Position numbers and translations under genes: made by a program. Of a DNA stretch of 64,000 nt, positions 19,301-26,970 are shown one piece after another; position 1 is the first letter of the stretch; each line of letters opens with the position of its first letter. Origin of the DNA: Arthrobacter sp. SLBN-112 (lineage in GTDB: Bacteria; Actinomycetota; Actinomycetes; Actinomycetales; Micrococcaceae); NCBI RefSeq assembly GCF_030944625.1, contig NZ_JAUSXY010000001.1:1116001-1180000 (forward strand), read 5' to 3'. A model generated the notes under the pieces. It did no database searches and had not been told where the DNA came from. It was given only the letters and a program-made list of their open reading frames with translations.

Positions 19301-19827
19301 GGGCCCTGGCATCCGACGCCGCAGCCTGGGCTGAGGAGTTTGGCACCGCCAAGGACGTCTCAGGCTTGAGCGCGGAACGCAACATCTTCCGCTACCGGAA
19401 CCTCCCCGTCACCATCCGCCTCTCCGAAGGTGCGCCGCTGGCACACCTCGTGCGGACCGTGGCGGCCGGTGTACTGGCAGGCTCGGCGCTCACCGTCTCC
19501 ACCGGCGTCGAACTTCCCGCCCAACTGCGCGCCGTGCTCACCGCACAGGACATCGAGGTGACGGTGGAGTCCGACGCCGGCTGGCTGGCTTCGGCGGGAC
19601 GCCTCGCCTCCGCGGGCAAGCTGTCCGGTGGCCGTATCCGCCTGATCGGCGGTGACGCCTCCGCGCTGGCCGATGCGACAGGCGGACGGCCCGATCTTGC
19701 GGTGTACGCGCACCCGGTCACGGAAGCCGGGCGCGTGGAGTTGCTGCCGTTCCTGCACGAGCAGGCCGTAAGCATCACTGCGCACCGGTTCGGAACCCCT
19801 AACCACCTCTCCGATGCCCTGATCTAG
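16321..19827 (+). CDS. putA: Bifunctional proline dehydrogenase / L-glutamate gamma-semialdehyde dehydrogenase
   Basis: This 1168-residue enzyme oxidises proline to glutamate in two steps. The N-terminal half (about residues 60-470) is the FAD-dependent proline dehydrogenase barrel, with RRLEGTHTLLARPDVDYVS, IKVRVVKGANLPMEQV and FEMLLGMAQGQAEAV. The C-terminal half (about residues 520-1010) is an aldehyde dehydrogenase, with VVTPPWNFPVAIPAGS, the glutamate in LLAETSGKN and the catalytic cysteine in GHAGQKCSAASL. A further C-terminal ALDH-like extension of about 150 residues is common in actinobacterial PutA. There is no N-terminal ribbon-helix-helix repressor domain, so control probably comes from the LysR protein. 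Start at ATG 16321; upstream in-frame codons would run through the repeats and operator. Confidence 0.95.
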   Translation: MTHVAMEPAVAVAATPQTVDVDVPQAKALADEAVTLVRRWLTEASKVPVDASAQQLAGVLKDPNGLEFTVGFVDGVVRPEDVNVAAHNLAALAPKVPAFLPWYMRSAVALGGTMAPVLPQVVIPVARRVLREMVGHLIVDATDAKLGPAIAKIKKDGVKLNVNLLGEAVLGEHEASRRLEGTHTLLARPDVDYVSIKVSSTVAPHSAWAFDEAVEHVVDKLTPLFQRAASFAGPGKKAKFINLDMEEYKDLDMTIAVFTRILDKPEFKDLEAGIVLQAYLPDALSAMIRLQDWAAGRRANGGAGIKVRVVKGANLPMEQVESSLHDWPLATWGSKQDSDTSYKRVINYALHPDRIKNIRIGVAGHNLFDIAFAWLLAKQRGVESGIEFEMLLGMAQGQAEAVKKDVGSLLLYTPVVHPAEFDVAIAYLIRRLEEGASQENFMSAVFELSENEGLFEREKQRFLASLEALDNTVPLPNRRQDRNLAPEALPRTGFGNTPDTDPALPANRTWGRAILERVPSSTLGNAAVEAAFINDEAALTSAIETAIEKGKAWGALSGDERAEILHRAGDILEARRADLLEVMASETGKTIDQGDPEVSEAVDFAHYYAESARKLDAVDGATFVPAKLTVVTPPWNFPVAIPAGSTLAALAAGSAVVIKPAKQAARSGAVMVEALWEAGVPKDVLTMVQLGERELGRQLISHPAVDRVILTGGYETAELFRSFRKDLPLLAETSGKNAIIVTPSADLDLAAKDVAYSAFGHAGQKCSAASLVILVGSVAKSKRFHNQLIDAVTSLKVGYPQDPTSQMGPIIEPANGKLLNALTTLGEGEDWAVEPKKLDDTGRLWSPGVRYGVKRGSYFHLTEFFGPVLGVMTAETLEEAIAIQNQIEYGLTAGLHSLNSEELGIWLDTIQAGNLYVNRGITGAIVQRQPFGGWKKSAVGAGTKAGGPNYLAGLGDWAPATSTATAAVTHAGVRRILDAAGPAIEAAGLESLHRALASDAAAWAEEFGTAKDVSGLSAERNIFRYRNLPVTIRLSEGAPLAHLVRTVAAGVLAGSALTVSTGVELPAQLRAVLTAQDIEVTVESDAGWLASAGRLASAGKLSGGRIRLIGGDASALADATGGRPDLAVYAHPVTEAGRVELLPFLHEQAVSITAHRFGTPNHLSDALI

Positions 19828-19850
19828 GCCCGGCACCACACGCAAGAAAA

Positions 19851-19898
19851 CGGTGGTTGAGCTTGTCGAAACCTGGGTTTCGACAAGCTCAACCACCG
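19851..19898. repeat. Perfect 48-bp palindrome (REP-like element) after putA
   Basis: A 23-bp arm (19851-19873) is followed by a 2-bp centre and its exact reverse complement (19876-19898). The arm core is TTGAGCTTGTCGAAACC. A degraded third arm follows at about 19899-19919. It lies 23 bp past the putA stop and could act as a transcription terminator for putA and for the opposing zinc-ribbon gene. I recall elements of this sequence being dispersed in actinobacterial genomes, but cannot confirm it from one window. Confidence 0.85.
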
Positions 19899-19973
19899 TT
19901 CGACAGGCCCAACCACCGGCCTTCTTGTTGTTAATGTCCGCGCCGTCTGCGCGGCATGAGACCTGGCCTGTTT

Positions 19974-20289
19974 TTACCCCAGGTACCAGCCCGGGCGGTG
20001 TCCAGGTGACGGGGACGTTGTGGGCCGAGAATTCCTCGCAGTGGGTGCAGGTGTAGGCCACTTCGCCAAGTGCGGCCACGCTGCCATCGCGCCGGTACGT
20101 TGGGGGGATGTAGGACTCAAGGTAGACAAATTCGTCGGTCCGGCACTTGTCGCACGTGGGCTTCCCGACGTATCCGGTGTCAACGGAGGCCCGTCCGCTG
20201 CCGAGGGTGTTCTGGCGGGTGGACGGCCGTGTTTCGGCGTACGGGCGAGCGTGCGCGGAGTTGAGGTGGGTGTTCCTGGCTGTCGTCAT
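19974..20289 (-). CDS. Small zinc-ribbon protein of unknown function (one-base frameshift near its end)
   Basis: The frame starts at ATG 20289 and encodes a protein of about 104 residues with two CxxC pairs, CDKC and CTHC, about 35 residues apart. This is a probable treble-clef or zinc-ribbon fold. The N-terminus is basic and polar; between the pairs lies EFVYLESYIPPTYRRDGS. As sequenced, the frame does not stop after TWTPPG but runs on through the palindrome and antisense to putA as far as 19360. Removing one base of the CCCGGG at 19990-19995 gives GWYLG followed by TAA at 19974-19976, a far more natural end. A promoter with a palindromic spacer lies upstream at 20375-20403. I do not know its function. 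Confidence 0.6.
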
Positions 20290-20374
20290 TGGCTGCCTGT
20301 CCCAAACGCGGGCCGGCATGCGGAAGCGCGTTTGTGGTGGGTGAACGCGGCCTGCTGCTGGACCTTGGTAATAG

Positions 20375-20403
20375 AGCATAGGGGATGGAATCTCCCCTAT
20401 CAA
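20375..20403 (-). promoter_or_regulatory. Promoter with an operator palindrome in its spacer, for the zinc-ribbon gene
   Basis: On the minus strand a -35 element TTGATA (20403-20398) and a -10 element TATGCT (20380-20375) are separated by 17 bp. The palindrome ATAGGGGA-N7-TCCCCTAT (20378-20400) covers the whole spacer and overlaps both boxes. The -10 is about 85 bp before the zinc-ribbon start. This arrangement suits a repressor, or a MerR-type regulator that acts by twisting the spacer. Confidence 0.55.
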
Positions 20404-20456
20404 TGGACACGGACCCCCTAATCAGGCCAAATGCTGGAATTTGGGGCGCCGCGGGG

Positions 20457-21311
20457 TTAAGTTTGCCGGTTAATGGTCCTGCCGACGATCGATTGGGTGA
20501 GGGCGTCGATCACCTCGGAGTTCGCCAACGGATTGCGGATCAGGGTGAAGTCCACATCCCCCACCGCCGGAAGATCGAAGCGCCGGGTAATGATCTTCAG
20601 GTCCTCGGGGACCAGCGACGTCGGCATCACGGCAACGCCGATGCCCGCCCGGACGGCCGCGAGGACTCCGCTGATCTGGCGGGTGGTGCAGGTAATCCGC
20701 CAGGTCCGGCCATGGGCTTCCAGTGCATCGATGGCCAGTTTCCGGCTCAGGCTGGGGGAGGGGTAGGCGATCAACGGGACGGGTGTCCCGGGTTCCAGTG
20801 CGGTTTGTTCAAGGCCCACCCAGGAGAACGAATCATGCTGGACCACCGTGCCGTCCTTCGCCCCGGCCACCCACTTCACGAAGACCAGGTCCAGCTGGCC
20901 GGCATTGAGTTTGCGGTAGAGCTGGTCGCTTTGCCCCACCGTGAGCTCCAGGTTGATCTGCGGGTAGATTTGCCGGAATTCGCGCAGGATGCGGGGAAGC
21001 CCGGTGATGGCGAGATCGTCCGCAGTGCCAAACCGAAGGCGCCCCCGCATTGCGGAGCCCGAAAAGTAGCGCGCGGCGGCATCATGGGCCGCCAGGATAT
21101 TCCGGGCGAATCCGGCCATGGCGTCGCCGTTGTCGGTGAGCCGCACGTCCCGGGTATCCCGGGCGATCAGGCTGCGTTTGGCGGCCGTTTCAAGCTTGCG
21201 GATGTGCTGGCTGATGGTGGGCTGGGCCAGGCCCAGCCGCTCGGCGGCCTTGGTAAAGCTCAGGGTATCTGCCACCGCCAGGAAGGAGCGCAGCTGGGCT
21301 GGTTCAAACAT
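20457..21311 (-). CDS. LysR family transcriptional regulator
   Basis: This is a 284-residue LysR-type regulator with the start ATG at 21311 preceded by GGGAG. The DNA-binding domain reads FEPAQLRSFLAVADTLSFTKAAERLGLAQPTISQHIRKLE, in two parts a textbook LysR winged helix. The effector domain contains MRGRLRFGTADDLAITGLP and VGQSDQLYRKLNAGQLDLVF. It is divergent from an MFS exporter gene, and a T-N11-A palindrome lies between them, so it probably controls the exporter and itself. The inducer is unknown. Confidence 0.9.
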   Translation of the reverse strand: MFEPAQLRSFLAVADTLSFTKAAERLGLAQPTISQHIRKLETAAKRSLIARDTRDVRLTDNGDAMAGFARNILAAHDAAARYFSGSAMRGRLRFGTADDLAITGLPRILREFRQIYPQINLELTVGQSDQLYRKLNAGQLDLVFVKWVAGAKDGTVVQHDSFSWVGLEQTALEPGTPVPLIAYPSPSLSRKLAIDALEAHGRTWRITCTTRQISGVLAAVRAGIGVAVMPTSLVPEDLKIITRRFDLPAVGDVDFTLIRNPLANSEVIDALTQSIVGRTINRQT

Positions 21312-21345
21312 TTCGGTACTCCCGCGGCGTTCAGTCTCGGCATCT

Positions 21346-21360
21346 ATTGCGTTCTGCAAT
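21346..21360. promoter_or_regulatory. LysR box between the divergent lysR and MFS genes
   Basis: ATTGC-N5-GCAAT is a perfect 15-bp palindrome containing the T-N11-A pattern that LysR-type proteins recognise. It lies 35 bp upstream of the LysR start and about 93 bp upstream of the MFS start. Confidence 0.7.
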
Positions 21361-21452
21361 ACGAGTTATAGGGACCATACCGCTCCATAATTGCCTCCGC
21401 CAGCCTAGCGTTAAGGACATCCCAGACCGCCCGCAATTTTGAGGACACACCT

Positions 21453-22832
21453 GTGGCACCCCCACCGCCTTCGTCGGCCTCCGTCACCCAGCCAGTCATC
21501 GACGCGGCGGGCTCATCGCCGCCGGACAACCAGACCCAGCCGCTCGCCGTCGTCGCTGACAGGCTCCCTTGGCGGCATACCTTCATCTCGCTACGGGTGC
21601 CCAACTTCCGGATCTTCGCCGTCGGCCACTTCATCGCAGTCATTGCCATCTGGATGCAGCGCATCGCCCAGGACTGGCTGGTGCTTCAGCTCTCCGGATC
21701 GGTGACCGCCGTGGGGTTCACGGTGGCACTGCAGTTCACGCCTTCCCTCCTGCTTGGGCCGTGGGGCGGCATGATCGCCGACCGGTTCGCCAAGCGGAAG
21801 ATCCTCATCCTGTGCCAGAGCATGGCAGCGATCCTGGCGGCGGCCCTGGCCGTCCTTGCCCTCACGGGCGTGATCATGGTGTGGCATGTTTACGTCATCG
21901 CCTTCGTCCTGGGGCTGGTGACCGTCCTTGACCAGCCGGCACGCCAGGTGTTCGTCAACGAACTGGTGGGGCCCACGTATTTGCGGAACGCCATCAGCGT
22001 CAACTCCACCACGTTCCAGCTGGGCGGCTTGATTGGCCCGGCCATCGCGGGCCTGCTCCTGACGGCAGTGGGGGCGGGCTGGGCGTTCGCCGCCAATGCC
22101 CTGGCGTGCTGCTCAACGGTGACCATGCTCCTGGTCCTGCGCAAGGACCAGCTGTACGTCAGCGCCCCGGCACCCAAAAGCAAGGGCATGCTCCGCGAGG
22201 GGCTGCGCTACGCCCTGAGCAAGCCCACCATCTACTGGCCATGGCTCATGGCCGGGTTCATCTCAGTGTTCGCCATGAGCCTGCCTGTGCTGCTCGCCGC
22301 CTTCGCGGACCACGTCTATCAGGTGGGAGCCGGCGGCTATGGACTCCTCAACGCCCTGGTGGCACTCGGTGCCCTGTCCGGCGCCGTGGCGTCCACCCGG
22401 CGTCGGCAGCTCCGCCTGCGGTCCGTGGTGTTCTGCGCGGGGATGTACGGCGTGATGCTCTGCCTTGCAACCCTCGCACCGTCCATGGTGTGGTTCGGGG
22501 CCGTGATGGTGCTGTCCGGATTCTGGTGCCTGATGTTCCTCACCGGGTCCAACCAGCTGGTGCAGGTCAGCTCCAACATGGCGATCCGCGGCCGGGTGAT
22601 GAGCCTGTACATCATGGTGTTGATCGGCGGCCAGGCGCTGGGAGGGCCCATGCTGGGCTGGATCGCCGAACACGCGGACCCGCACGCAGCGCTGCTGGTG
22701 TCCGGTGGCGTTCCGGCGCTGGCGGCCCTGACGGTGGGCGCAGTGCTGGCCCGCAAGGGCGGCCTGCAACTCCGGATGGACCTGAAGTGCCGGCGCCCAC
22801 TGAGGATCGTCAGCCGCCACGCCGGCACCTAA
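21453..22832 (+). CDS. MFS transporter (DHA3 / EntS-like exporter)
   Basis: This 459-residue protein has about 12 transmembrane segments after a polar N-terminal tail of about 45 residues. The GTG start at 21453 is preceded by GAGGA. It carries IWMQRIAQDWLVLQLSGS, GPWGGMIADRFAKRKILI (motif A) and LDQPARQVFVNELVGPTYLRNAISVNS, all typical of the MFS_3 group that includes enterobactin exporter EntS. Efflux of a small molecule is the family role. It is divergent from a LysR regulator that probably induces it. Confidence 0.88.
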   Translation: MAPPPPSSASVTQPVIDAAGSSPPDNQTQPLAVVADRLPWRHTFISLRVPNFRIFAVGHFIAVIAIWMQRIAQDWLVLQLSGSVTAVGFTVALQFTPSLLLGPWGGMIADRFAKRKILILCQSMAAILAAALAVLALTGVIMVWHVYVIAFVLGLVTVLDQPARQVFVNELVGPTYLRNAISVNSTTFQLGGLIGPAIAGLLLTAVGAGWAFAANALACCSTVTMLLVLRKDQLYVSAPAPKSKGMLREGLRYALSKPTIYWPWLMAGFISVFAMSLPVLLAAFADHVYQVGAGGYGLLNALVALGALSGAVASTRRRQLRLRSVVFCAGMYGVMLCLATLAPSMVWFGAVMVLSGFWCLMFLTGSNQLVQVSSNMAIRGRVMSLYIMVLIGGQALGGPMLGWIAEHADPHAALLVSGGVPALAALTVGAVLARKGGLQLRMDLKCRRPLRIVSRHAGT

Positions 22833-22841
22833 GGAGGTGCG

Positions 22842-22870
22842 CGGGGAGCAGTGCCGGGCACTGCTCCCCG
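22842..22870. terminator. Bidirectional terminator between convergent genes
   Basis: An inverted repeat with a GC-rich stem of about 12 bp (22842-22853 with 22859-22870) and loop ccggg lies between the MFS stop (22832) and the stop of the minus-strand gene at 22880. There is no T tract. Confidence 0.6.
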
Positions 22871-22879
22871 GCGCGGTGC

Positions 22880-24049
22880 CTAGACGGCGGCCAGGTGCAA
22901 CGCCTTGTGCGGATACTCCGGGCCGCGCTCCTGGAACTGCAGCACGGCGTCATTCCGGATGACGCCGTCACGGATCTCAATGGCCCGCGCTATGGTCTCG
23001 TTGCCTTCCCACGCGCCCGGGCCTCCCATCACGGTGGCGAGGAACGGCTGAAGCGCCTGGCTGAGCTCCCAACTGGAGGAGTTCCAGAGGTAGGAGGGGC
23101 TGTGGTCCACCGCGTAGTAGTTGATGTGGTCGCCGACGGTGATCATAGGTGCGGCAAACGTGGTGGAACGGGCCCAGCTGAAACCCATGCCCTCATCGCA
23201 GGAAACGTCAACGATGAGGCTCCCCGGGCTGAAGGCCGCCAGGTCCTCCGTCCGCAGGTACGTGAGCGGGTTGTTCGGGTCCTGCAGCGTGCAGTTGACC
23301 ACGATGTCGCTTTCGGCGAGGAACGGTGCCAGCGGAACCCTGCCCCGTTCGGTGATGACCTGGCTCAGGAAGGGGGCCTCGTCGTCGTGGTCGAACTGCA
23401 CGATGTTCACCGAATGGATGGGGGCGCCCACCGCTGCCACGTTGCGGTTGGTCAGCACCTGGACGTCGTGGATGCCGTGGGCGTTCAGCGCCGTCACAGC
23501 CCCGCGGGCCGTGGCGCCGAATCCGATCACGACGGCGCTCAGGCGCCGCCCGTAATCCCCGGTGGAACCGGTCAGCGCAAGCGCATGCAGGACCGAGCCG
23601 TAGCCGGCCAGCTCGTTGTTCTTGTGGAACACGTGCAGGCCGAACCCGCCGTCGCTGGCCCAATGGTTCATCGCCTCAAACGCGATGAGGGTCAGTTTCT
23701 TGTCAATCGCCAGCTGGGTGATGGCGCGGTCCTGGACGCAGTGTGGCCACCCCCAGAGGATCTGCCCGTCACGCATGTCCGCCAGGTCTTCCGGCTGCGG
23801 TTTGGGCAGGAGTACGACGTCGGCCGAGGCCAGCAGCTCTGCCCGGGGCGCCATTCGTCCCACCAAAGTGGAGAGATGGCTGTCCGGGACGCCGAAGCGC
23901 TCGCCGTAGCCCTGCTCCAGGATGATGCTCCGCCGCAGTGCGGGGGCGATCCGTTCGAAGTGCAGGGGATGGATGGGTACGCGGCGCTCGTCCGGTTTAC
24001 GCGTGGAGGCCAGGACGCCCAGGCTCAGCTGGGGTTCTTGGCCCCTCAC
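22880..24049 (-). CDS. N5-(carboxyethyl)ornithine synthase-like dehydrogenase (AlaDH/PNT family)
   Basis: This 389-residue protein of the alanine dehydrogenase/transhydrogenase-like family resembles N5-(carboxyethyl)ornithine synthase. The N-terminal substrate domain begins SLGVLASTRKPDERRVPIHP, where the Arg and Lys bind the oxo acid in this family. The NAD(P) domain has VVIGFGATARGAVTALNAHG. Known members reductively condense pyruvate with ornithine or lysine to opine-like amino acids. It starts at GTG 24049, which overlaps the TGA stop of the preceding 46-residue gene (GTGA), so the two are translationally coupled. Function beyond the family is inferred; alanine or saccharopine-like dehydrogenase activity is an alternative. 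Confidence 0.75.
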   Translation of the reverse strand: MRGQEPQLSLGVLASTRKPDERRVPIHPLHFERIAPALRRSIILEQGYGERFGVPDSHLSTLVGRMAPRAELLASADVVLLPKPQPEDLADMRDGQILWGWPHCVQDRAITQLAIDKKLTLIAFEAMNHWASDGGFGLHVFHKNNELAGYGSVLHALALTGSTGDYGRRLSAVVIGFGATARGAVTALNAHGIHDVQVLTNRNVAAVGAPIHSVNIVQFDHDDEAPFLSQVITERGRVPLAPFLAESDIVVNCTLQDPNNPLTYLRTEDLAAFSPGSLIVDVSCDEGMGFSWARSTTFAAPMITVGDHINYYAVDHSPSYLWNSSSWELSQALQPFLATVMGGPGAWEGNETIARAIEIRDGVIRNDAVLQFQERGPEYPHKALHLAAV

Positions 24050-24186
24050 TTCTTCTTTGCGGCCTTGGTGGACGTGATGTCCAGGGAGCTGGCCGGCGCT
24101 GCGGCGGCCTTCTTGTCTGCGCGCTTTTCCTTGATGGACTTGCCGGACTTTTTTGATGCACTTTGACGCGGGGACTTGTCAGCCAT
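24046..24186 (-). CDS. 46-residue lysine-rich basic protein of unknown function
   Basis: This short gene starts at ATG 24186 with AGGAG five bases upstream and ends at TGA 24046-24048. The product is very basic (MADKSPRQSASKKSGK then IKEKRADKKA, ending in AAKKK), with no hydrophobic segment, so it is probably a disordered nucleic-acid- or ribosome-associated peptide. Its stop overlaps the GTG start of the carboxyethylornithine synthase-like gene. I recall similar MADKSPR proteins in many actinobacteria, none with a known function. Confidence 0.8.
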   Translation of the reverse strand: MADKSPRQSASKKSGKSIKEKRADKKAAAAPASSLDITSTKAAKKK

Positions 24187-24291
24187 GATTGCTCCTGTAG
24201 CGGAACCGAAAAGGTTCCTGGCTATCGACCCTACACCCCTGTACCTAATGGGCGGCGGGGAGATTGCAACATGCGGGGAAGGAGGTACCAG

Positions 24292-24362
24292 AGCGGCTGA
24301 CGGGAATCGAACCCGCGTATCAAGCTTGGGAAGCTAGCGCTCTACCATTGAGCTACAGCCGC
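24292..24362 (-). tRNA. tRNA-Gly (anticodon CCC)
   Basis: The minus strand folds into a 71-nt cloverleaf: acceptor GCGGCTG with CAGCCGC, D arm GCTC/GAGC, anticodon loop TTCCCAA flanked by CTAGC and GCTTG, and T arm GCGGG-TTCGATT-CCCGT. The anticodon is CCC, so it reads GGG glycine codons. No CCA is encoded. The anticodon stem has one T-T mismatch at its second pair (positions 28-42), which is unusual. Confidence 0.93.
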
Positions 24363-24601
24363 AGTGCCGCCACTCGCGCGGGGCAGAACTTAGCTTAGCG
24401 CAGATCGGCGGGCTCCCCGCCAACCATGCAAGCGGGCGTTGCGTGTCCCGCAAACCACCTGCGTCATCCAGTAACTCTTCAATAACGCCGGCCCTGCCGG
24501 CTAGGTCCGGCGGACGGGCGCTGGCTAACCTGATCCGGGTAGCGGCCACATTGGGGGAGGCAGTTACTGCGGCAGCCGACGTCAACCACAGGAATATCTT
24601 C

Positions 24602-25063
24602 ATGGCAATCGCAGAATACGAGGTCCTCATTGGGCGCGACGCCATGGCCGTGTACCAGTACCTCCTTGATGCAACCAACCTGCCCGCCTGGCGGCACGAC
24701 GTCCGCAGCGTCAAACTCGTGCAAGGCCCGGCCGACAGCAGGGGCGCGGTGTACCGCAAAATGGTGGCGGGCCGTTCAGGGCTGAGCATTCCCGCGGAGC
24801 TGGAAATCACCAACGTCCGGCCCGGGGCTGAGATCGAGTTCCACATCGTTTCCGGGCCCGCCACCCGCTGGGGCGGGTACTACCTCAGCACCGAAGGCTC
24901 CGGGACCCGCGTCCGGTTCGCCATTGAAGCCAAACGCGAGGGCCGGTTCAGCATCCTCAACCGGCTGGGGATCCTGGACGGGATGCTGCAGCGGCGCGTC
25001 AGCTCCGACGTCGCACAGCTCGAGCGGCTGAAGGACGTCCTGGAACTCCAGCCCGCCGTCTGA
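24602..25063 (+). CDS. SRPBCC family protein (polyketide cyclase/START-like fold)
   Basis: This 153-residue protein starts at ATG 24602 with AGGAA seven bases upstream. It has the SRPBCC helix-grip pattern: a first strand ending in EYEVLIGRDAMAVYQYLLD, the AWRHDVRSVKLVQGP segment, and a long C-terminal helix (SSDVAQLERLKDVLEL). Such proteins bind hydrophobic ligands, but the ligand cannot be inferred. A start at 24443 would add 53 low-complexity residues without a ribosome site and is unlikely. It stands alone between tRNA-Gly and the convergent CAP-domain gene. Confidence 0.82.
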   Translation: MAIAEYEVLIGRDAMAVYQYLLDATNLPAWRHDVRSVKLVQGPADSRGAVYRKMVAGRSGLSIPAELEITNVRPGAEIEFHIVSGPATRWGGYYLSTEGSGTRVRFAIEAKREGRFSILNRLGILDGMLQRRVSSDVAQLERLKDVLELQPAV

Positions 25064-25113
25064 AAACCGGCTGGGCCCGCCGGCCCAAACATCCCGGGGC
25101 CTGCTGACCGGGC

Positions 25114-26838
25114 CTACTGCGCCAGCCGCTGCCCGGTCCAGGGCCCGGCAACGTTCGACGGCGACGCGAGGCTTCCGGAGGTCAGGTCCCAGTACTGCAC
25201 GGTGTCGTTTGCCCGGCGCAGCGCCACCCCCGTGGAGTTCAGCCCCGTGACATTGCGCAGCGCGCGGATCCCGGTGACATCCGTCCAGCCCGTGGCCACG
25301 GTAGGCCGTGCCTCAGCGCGAAGTGTGGTGGTTCCCAACCCGCGGTACAGCGTGACGCTGCCGTCGGCCTTCAGGGCAAGGACGTCCTGGAAGCCGTCGG
25401 CGTCGTAGTCCACCATGGCCAGCCGGGAGGCGGAAATACCGGTGGCAATGGTGACGCGGTCGGCGATATCGCCGGTGCCCTTGTTGGCGTAGAGGTAGAG
25501 GTTCCCGGAGCCGTCGAGGGCCAGGATCTGGGGCATCCTGTTGTTGGCGCACCAGCCTCCCACCGCCAGGGTCAAGGTGCTCCAGCCGCCCGTGCCGAGT
25601 GTGATGGGCGCCTGGAATCCGCCGGCCGCGATGCCCCGGTACAGGGCCAAGTTACCCGCCGTCCACTGGGCCAGGACATCGTAGGTGCCGTCGCGGTCCC
25701 AGTCCGTCACGAAGACTTCCTTGGCGCCGGCGAACCCTGAGCCGATCACCTTCGCTGCAGCGTAGGTGCGCGGCCCGGTAGATGCCCTGTTCAACAGTTG
25801 CCCTGCCGAGTCGACCGAGACGAGGTCCGCCGGGCCCGTGATCGCGGCGGCGGAGAGGTTCAAGGTGGGCGGCATGTGCCGTACCGGGGGATCGCACAGG
25901 CTCGGCGACGGTGCCGGGAAGGGCCCGCCGGTTCCTGCGCCGCCCGGGGAATCGAGGGTGCCGGCGGGCAGCGTGGTGTAACCAAAGAAGTTGACCACTC
26001 CCCAGATCTGGTAGGTGGAGTTGGTGTAGGAGATTCCGGCGCCCATGACGTTGAACCTGGGGTCCAGCAGCATGGCGTTGTGCCCGGGGGAGCCCTTCCA
26101 CCATTCCACGAGCTGGGCGGCGTCGCGGTCGGTGCGGATGGCGATGATCTCACCGGCCCCGTTGTTGGGACTCAGCGCGCGGGGGTCGGTCCAGAAGGAG
26201 GCCCGGTGCTCCACCACTTCCCGGGTGGCGATATTGTCCGACCATTCCTGGGACATGCTTGCCACGGTGGGGTGGTACTTCACCTTGTTCAGGCCGTTGG
26301 CCACCCGGTACTCGTTGATCTTGGTGAAGACCGTGAGGATCGCTGCCGCATTGCTGTCCGGGACCAGCGCCTCGGTGGACGGAAGCGCGGTGGCGGATTC
26401 GGGTGCGGCCAATGGGGCCGGCGCCGGGGTGGCAAGTTCCTGGTCCGGTGCCCACAGCGGAGGTACGGACGGCACGTCGGCCGCCGGCGCCGCCGGGGTG
26501 GTGGCAGGGAGTGCCTCCGTGGAAGGAGCAGCGGCTGGAGAAGATACCGCAGCCGCTGATGATGTTGCAGGAGCGGACGTGGCGGTGGGCGCCGGGGTGG
26601 GCGCGGGCAGCGGCGAAGCGGCCCGGATGTCCGGGTCCACGGCCGGGGTGAGGTTGCCGGTGCCGGCGTCCGCAGCAGGGGACCTGCCGGCGTCGCGCAC
26701 TAAAGGAGCCGCGAGGGTGATGCTCGCCGTGCCCGCAGCCTGGCCGAACTGCGGCGCAGGAGGAGCTGCGGCGGACGATGAAACCAGCGCCAACGCACAG
26801 AGCACGCCAATGAAAGACGGTGCCACCAATTTATTCAC
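25114..26838 (-). CDS. Secreted CAP-domain protein with C-terminal FG-GAP/VCBS repeats
   Basis: This is a 574-residue exported protein. The GTG start at 26838 follows a GGGG ribosome site and gives a signal peptide ([20 protein letters not shown] ending near AAA). A Pro/Ala/Thr/Ser-rich linker of over 100 residues follows. Next comes a CAP (SCP/PR-1) domain with [17 protein letters not shown], a histidine in VVEHR, GEIIA and [19 protein letters not shown], which keeps the family's histidine and glutamate positions. The C-terminal 230 residues contain FG-GAP-like calcium motifs, DWDRDGTYD and DYDADGFQD. It probably acts at the cell surface or in the medium, in adhesion or lipid binding. A longer frame reaching 27195 overlaps dcd and is rejected. 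Confidence 0.85.
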   Translation of the reverse strand: MNKLVAPSFIGVLCALALVSSSAAAPPAPQFGQAAGTASITLAAPLVRDAGRSPAADAGTGNLTPAVDPDIRAASPLPAPTPAPTATSAPATSSAAAVSSPAAAPSTEALPATTPAAPAADVPSVPPLWAPDQELATPAPAPLAAPESATALPSTEALVPDSNAAAILTVFTKINEYRVANGLNKVKYHPTVASMSQEWSDNIATREVVEHRASFWTDPRALSPNNGAGEIIAIRTDRDAAQLVEWWKGSPGHNAMLLDPRFNVMGAGISYTNSTYQIWGVVNFFGYTTLPAGTLDSPGGAGTGGPFPAPSPSLCDPPVRHMPPTLNLSAAAITGPADLVSVDSAGQLLNRASTGPRTYAAAKVIGSGFAGAKEVFVTDWDRDGTYDVLAQWTAGNLALYRGIAAGGFQAPITLGTGGWSTLTLAVGGWCANNRMPQILALDGSGNLYLYANKGTGDIADRVTIATGISASRLAMVDYDADGFQDVLALKADGSVTLYRGLGTTTLRAEARPTVATGWTDVTGIRALRNVTGLNSTGVALRRANDTVQYWDLTSGSLASPSNVAGPWTGQRLAQ

Positions 26839-26970
26839 AACATCCCCAGCTCTGTCATGCCTACCCGGGAGACCATTCCGGCGGCTTTCATTCGCAACAT
26901 TAGCCCCACGAGGCCACAGCAACAACGGGAAAGTGCGGGTGTGGATAACCGATGCGGTAATTTGGGACCC

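Noticed and set aside
19360..20403. A 347-codon minus-strand frame from the zinc-ribbon gene into putA
   Set aside because: Beyond TWTPPG it reads through a palindrome and antisense to putA; a one-base correction gives a natural stop at 19974.
22106..24166. A 686-codon plus-strand frame across the MFS and dehydrogenase genes
   Set aside because: A typical high-GC shadow: it is Arg/Gly/His-rich, lacks any family pattern, and overlaps two well-supported genes.
24443..24601. Upstream extension of the SRPBCC protein
   Set aside because: Low-complexity sequence without a ribosome site; ATG 24602 has one and matches the fold start.
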